Origin: Streptosporangiaceae bacterium
GTDB lineage: Bacteria; Actinomycetota; Actinomycetes; Streptosporangiales; Streptosporangiaceae
DNA: 6,650 bases
Reading direction: 5' to 3'
Assembly (NCBI GenBank): GCA_030041195.1
Contig: JASHOI010000062.1
Location: 1-6,650, forward strand
Part shown: piece after piece, positions 5,617 to 6,650 of the stretch
Layout: each line of letters starts with the position of its first letter
How positions within the stretch are numbered: the stretch's first letter is position 1
The notes under the pieces: generated by a model
What the model saw: the letters and a program-made list of their open reading frames with translations, nothing else
What the model was told of the DNA's origin: nothing
Databases searched by the model: none
Program-made: the position numbers and the translations under genes

Positions 5617-6359
5617 TGTGCCCCTCTTTGCGAACGGGTTGCGAAGCCGATGGCCACGGTCGCGAAGGCCGCGACGGCCAGGTACGGCAGATAGGCGGAG
5701 GAATTGGTGACCGCGGCGGTGAACTGGTGGCTCGCCTCACTGCTGGCGAGCACGGCGGTCGCCCACGCGAGGACCCCGGTGAACGCGCCGGCAGCAGCCG
5801 ACCTGGCTGCGACCGCGACGGCCAGGGTGAGGGCGCACACGGCCGTCATCGGAAGCAGCCACGCCACGGTGATCGCGACGGCTTCCGCGTTGACCAGGCG
5901 GGCGCCGTGCGATGCCACGCCGTACGTGATCGCGCTGACCGCGATGCCGAGGAACGCGTTGACGGCGAACACCGCGACCGCCCGGACGAGCAGGACCATC
6001 CGCTCGCTCACCGCCATGCTGAGCGACAGCTCCCACGCCCGGTCGACACCGGGGCCGTAGGCGCAGGCGATGCCGATCGCGGCGACACCGGGAGCGAGCA
6101 GCCAGACCAGCGGCTGCCCGCCGACGACGCCGACCAGGCCGCCGACGCCGAACACGACCACCGTCGAGAGCAGCCACGGCAGCAGCAGCGACGGTGTGGT
6201 CAGTAGCGCGCGGGCCAGCCCGGGCGAGCGCAGCAGCCGCGCCGCGACCCGCTCCACGGGGCCGGGATGACGCCGCCAGACCTCGGCCGCGATGCCGGTC
6301 CAGACCCGGCCGAGGTCAACGTCCCCGTCGTCGTAGGTGCTGTTGTCCAGCTCGGTCAT
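5613..6359 (-). CDS. Six-span membrane protein between the sigma factor and the ABC ATPase (possible permease subunit or anti-sigma factor)
   Basis: This 248-residue protein has a cytosolic N-terminal part of about 55 residues, acidic at first (NSTYDDGDVDLG) and then basic and helical (WRRHPGPVERVAARLLR). About six hydrophobic spans follow near 57-80, 83-101, 121-145, 160-184, 188-206 and 224-241, ending in a basic tail. Its position directly after an ECF sigma gene, with ATG overlapping the sigma stop (ATGA), is that of an anti-sigma factor. The cytosolic N-terminus before the first span would suit that role. However, it lacks the H-x3-C-x2-C zinc motif of common actinobacterial anti-sigma factors. 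Six spans directly upstream of an ABC ATPase also fit an ABC-2-type permease half. I recall similar unnamed proteins in comparable sigma/ABC arrays. Both functions remain inference. Its stop overlaps the ATPase start (GTGA). Confidence 0.75.
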   Translation of the reverse strand: MTELDNSTYDDGDVDLGRVWTGIAAEVWRRHPGPVERVAARLLRSPGLARALLTTPSLLLPWLLSTVVVFGVGGLVGVVGGQPLVWLLAPGVAAIGIACAYGPGVDRAWELSLSMAVSERMVLLVRAVAVFAVNAFLGIAVSAITYGVASHGARLVNAEAVAITVAWLLPMTAVCALTLAVAVAARSAAAGAFTGVLAWATAVLASSEASHQFTAAVTNSSAYLPYLAVAAFATVAIGFATRSQRGAQ

Positions 6360-6650
6360 CCGATTCCACCTCCCAGGGCGGCGCGCAGGAGGCGACGGAC
6401 ACGGTGCGCGCGGCTCTTCACCGTGCCCTCGGGAACGCCGGTCAGCTCGGCCACCTCGGCGAGCGGGCGGTCCTCGACGTACCTGAGCCGCCAGACCTCA
6501 TGCTCGGCCGGACCGAGCGTGCGCACCGCCGACGCCAGGCGGGCCTGGGCGACCACGGTCTCGGCGGGGTCATCCGGCGCGCGGCCGCCCGGCAGCCACG
6601 TGGCGTCCGGCGTCAGCGCGTCGGGCAGCGCCGCGTGCGCCGGCCCCCGG
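6356..6650 (-). CDS. RNA polymerase ECF-type sigma factor, C-terminal part (5' end outside window)
   Basis: The frame is open from the right edge to a TGA at 6356, giving 97 full codons. After a short linker (DPAETVVAQARLASAVRTL) comes sigma region 4, which contacts the -35 element. GPAEHEVWRLRYVEDRPLAEVAELTG leads into the helix-turn-helix and recognition helix (VPEGTVKSRAHRVRRLLRAAL), the classic 'L...G.P.GTVKSR..R....L' pattern of ECF (group 4) factors. Region 2 and the promoter of the array lie beyond the window. An internal GTG at 6556 could be mistaken for a start, but the coding frame and family similarity continue upstream of it. The ATGA overlap with the next gene makes this the upstream member of the coupled array seen here. 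A specific sigma group cannot be set from this fragment. Confidence 0.88.
   Translation of the reverse strand, partial: RGPAHAALPDALTPDATWLPGGRAPDDPAETVVAQARLASAVRTLGPAEHEVWRLRYVEDRPLAEVAELTGVPEGTVKSRAHRVRRLLRAALGGGIG

Noticed and set aside
4936..5694. Plus-strand open frame of 252 codons opposite the ABC ATPase
   Set aside because: The ATPase on the minus strand has every ABC motif; this frame is antisense low-complexity sequence.

Overview
The window is GC-rich DNA with strongly G/C-ending codons, tightly overlapping genes and several GTG starts. This fits a high-GC actinomycete (Streptomyces, Streptosporangiaceae or Catenulispora-like); I cannot name a genus. Every gene I can support lies on the minus strand, so transcription runs from position 6650 towards 1. 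I see no tRNA, rRNA, insertion sequence or CRISPR array.

The right two thirds (6650 to 2541) hold a compact five-gene array: the C-terminal part of an ECF-type RNA polymerase sigma factor, a protein with about six predicted membrane spans, an ABC ATPase with all core motifs, an ABC-2-like permease with a large C-terminal ectodomain, and a second polytopic membrane protein. All four junctions are 4-base stop/start overlaps (ATGA once, GTGA three times), so the five genes are very probably one transcript with coupled translation. The likely reading is a sigma factor encoded with an export or envelope ABC transporter. The substrate is unknown. The first membrane protein sits where an anti-sigma factor is often found, but it has no visible zinc-binding anti-sigma motif. 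The last gene begins with four in-frame copies of an 18-bp unit, and each copy carries its own start codon.

Downstream of the array (2419 to 1685) is a TPR-like cytosolic protein whose start is ambiguous. A 349-bp gene-free stretch (1684 to 1336) follows, with two perfect inverted repeats. Next is a secreted or membrane-anchored family 26 glycoside hydrolase (1335 to 388) carrying three rare TTA leucine codons, none of which I found in the other genes. The left edge holds the N-terminal part of an O6-alkylguanine-DNA alkyltransferase (325 to 1), which may have a leaderless start. These three genes show no clear functional link to the sigma/ABC array.
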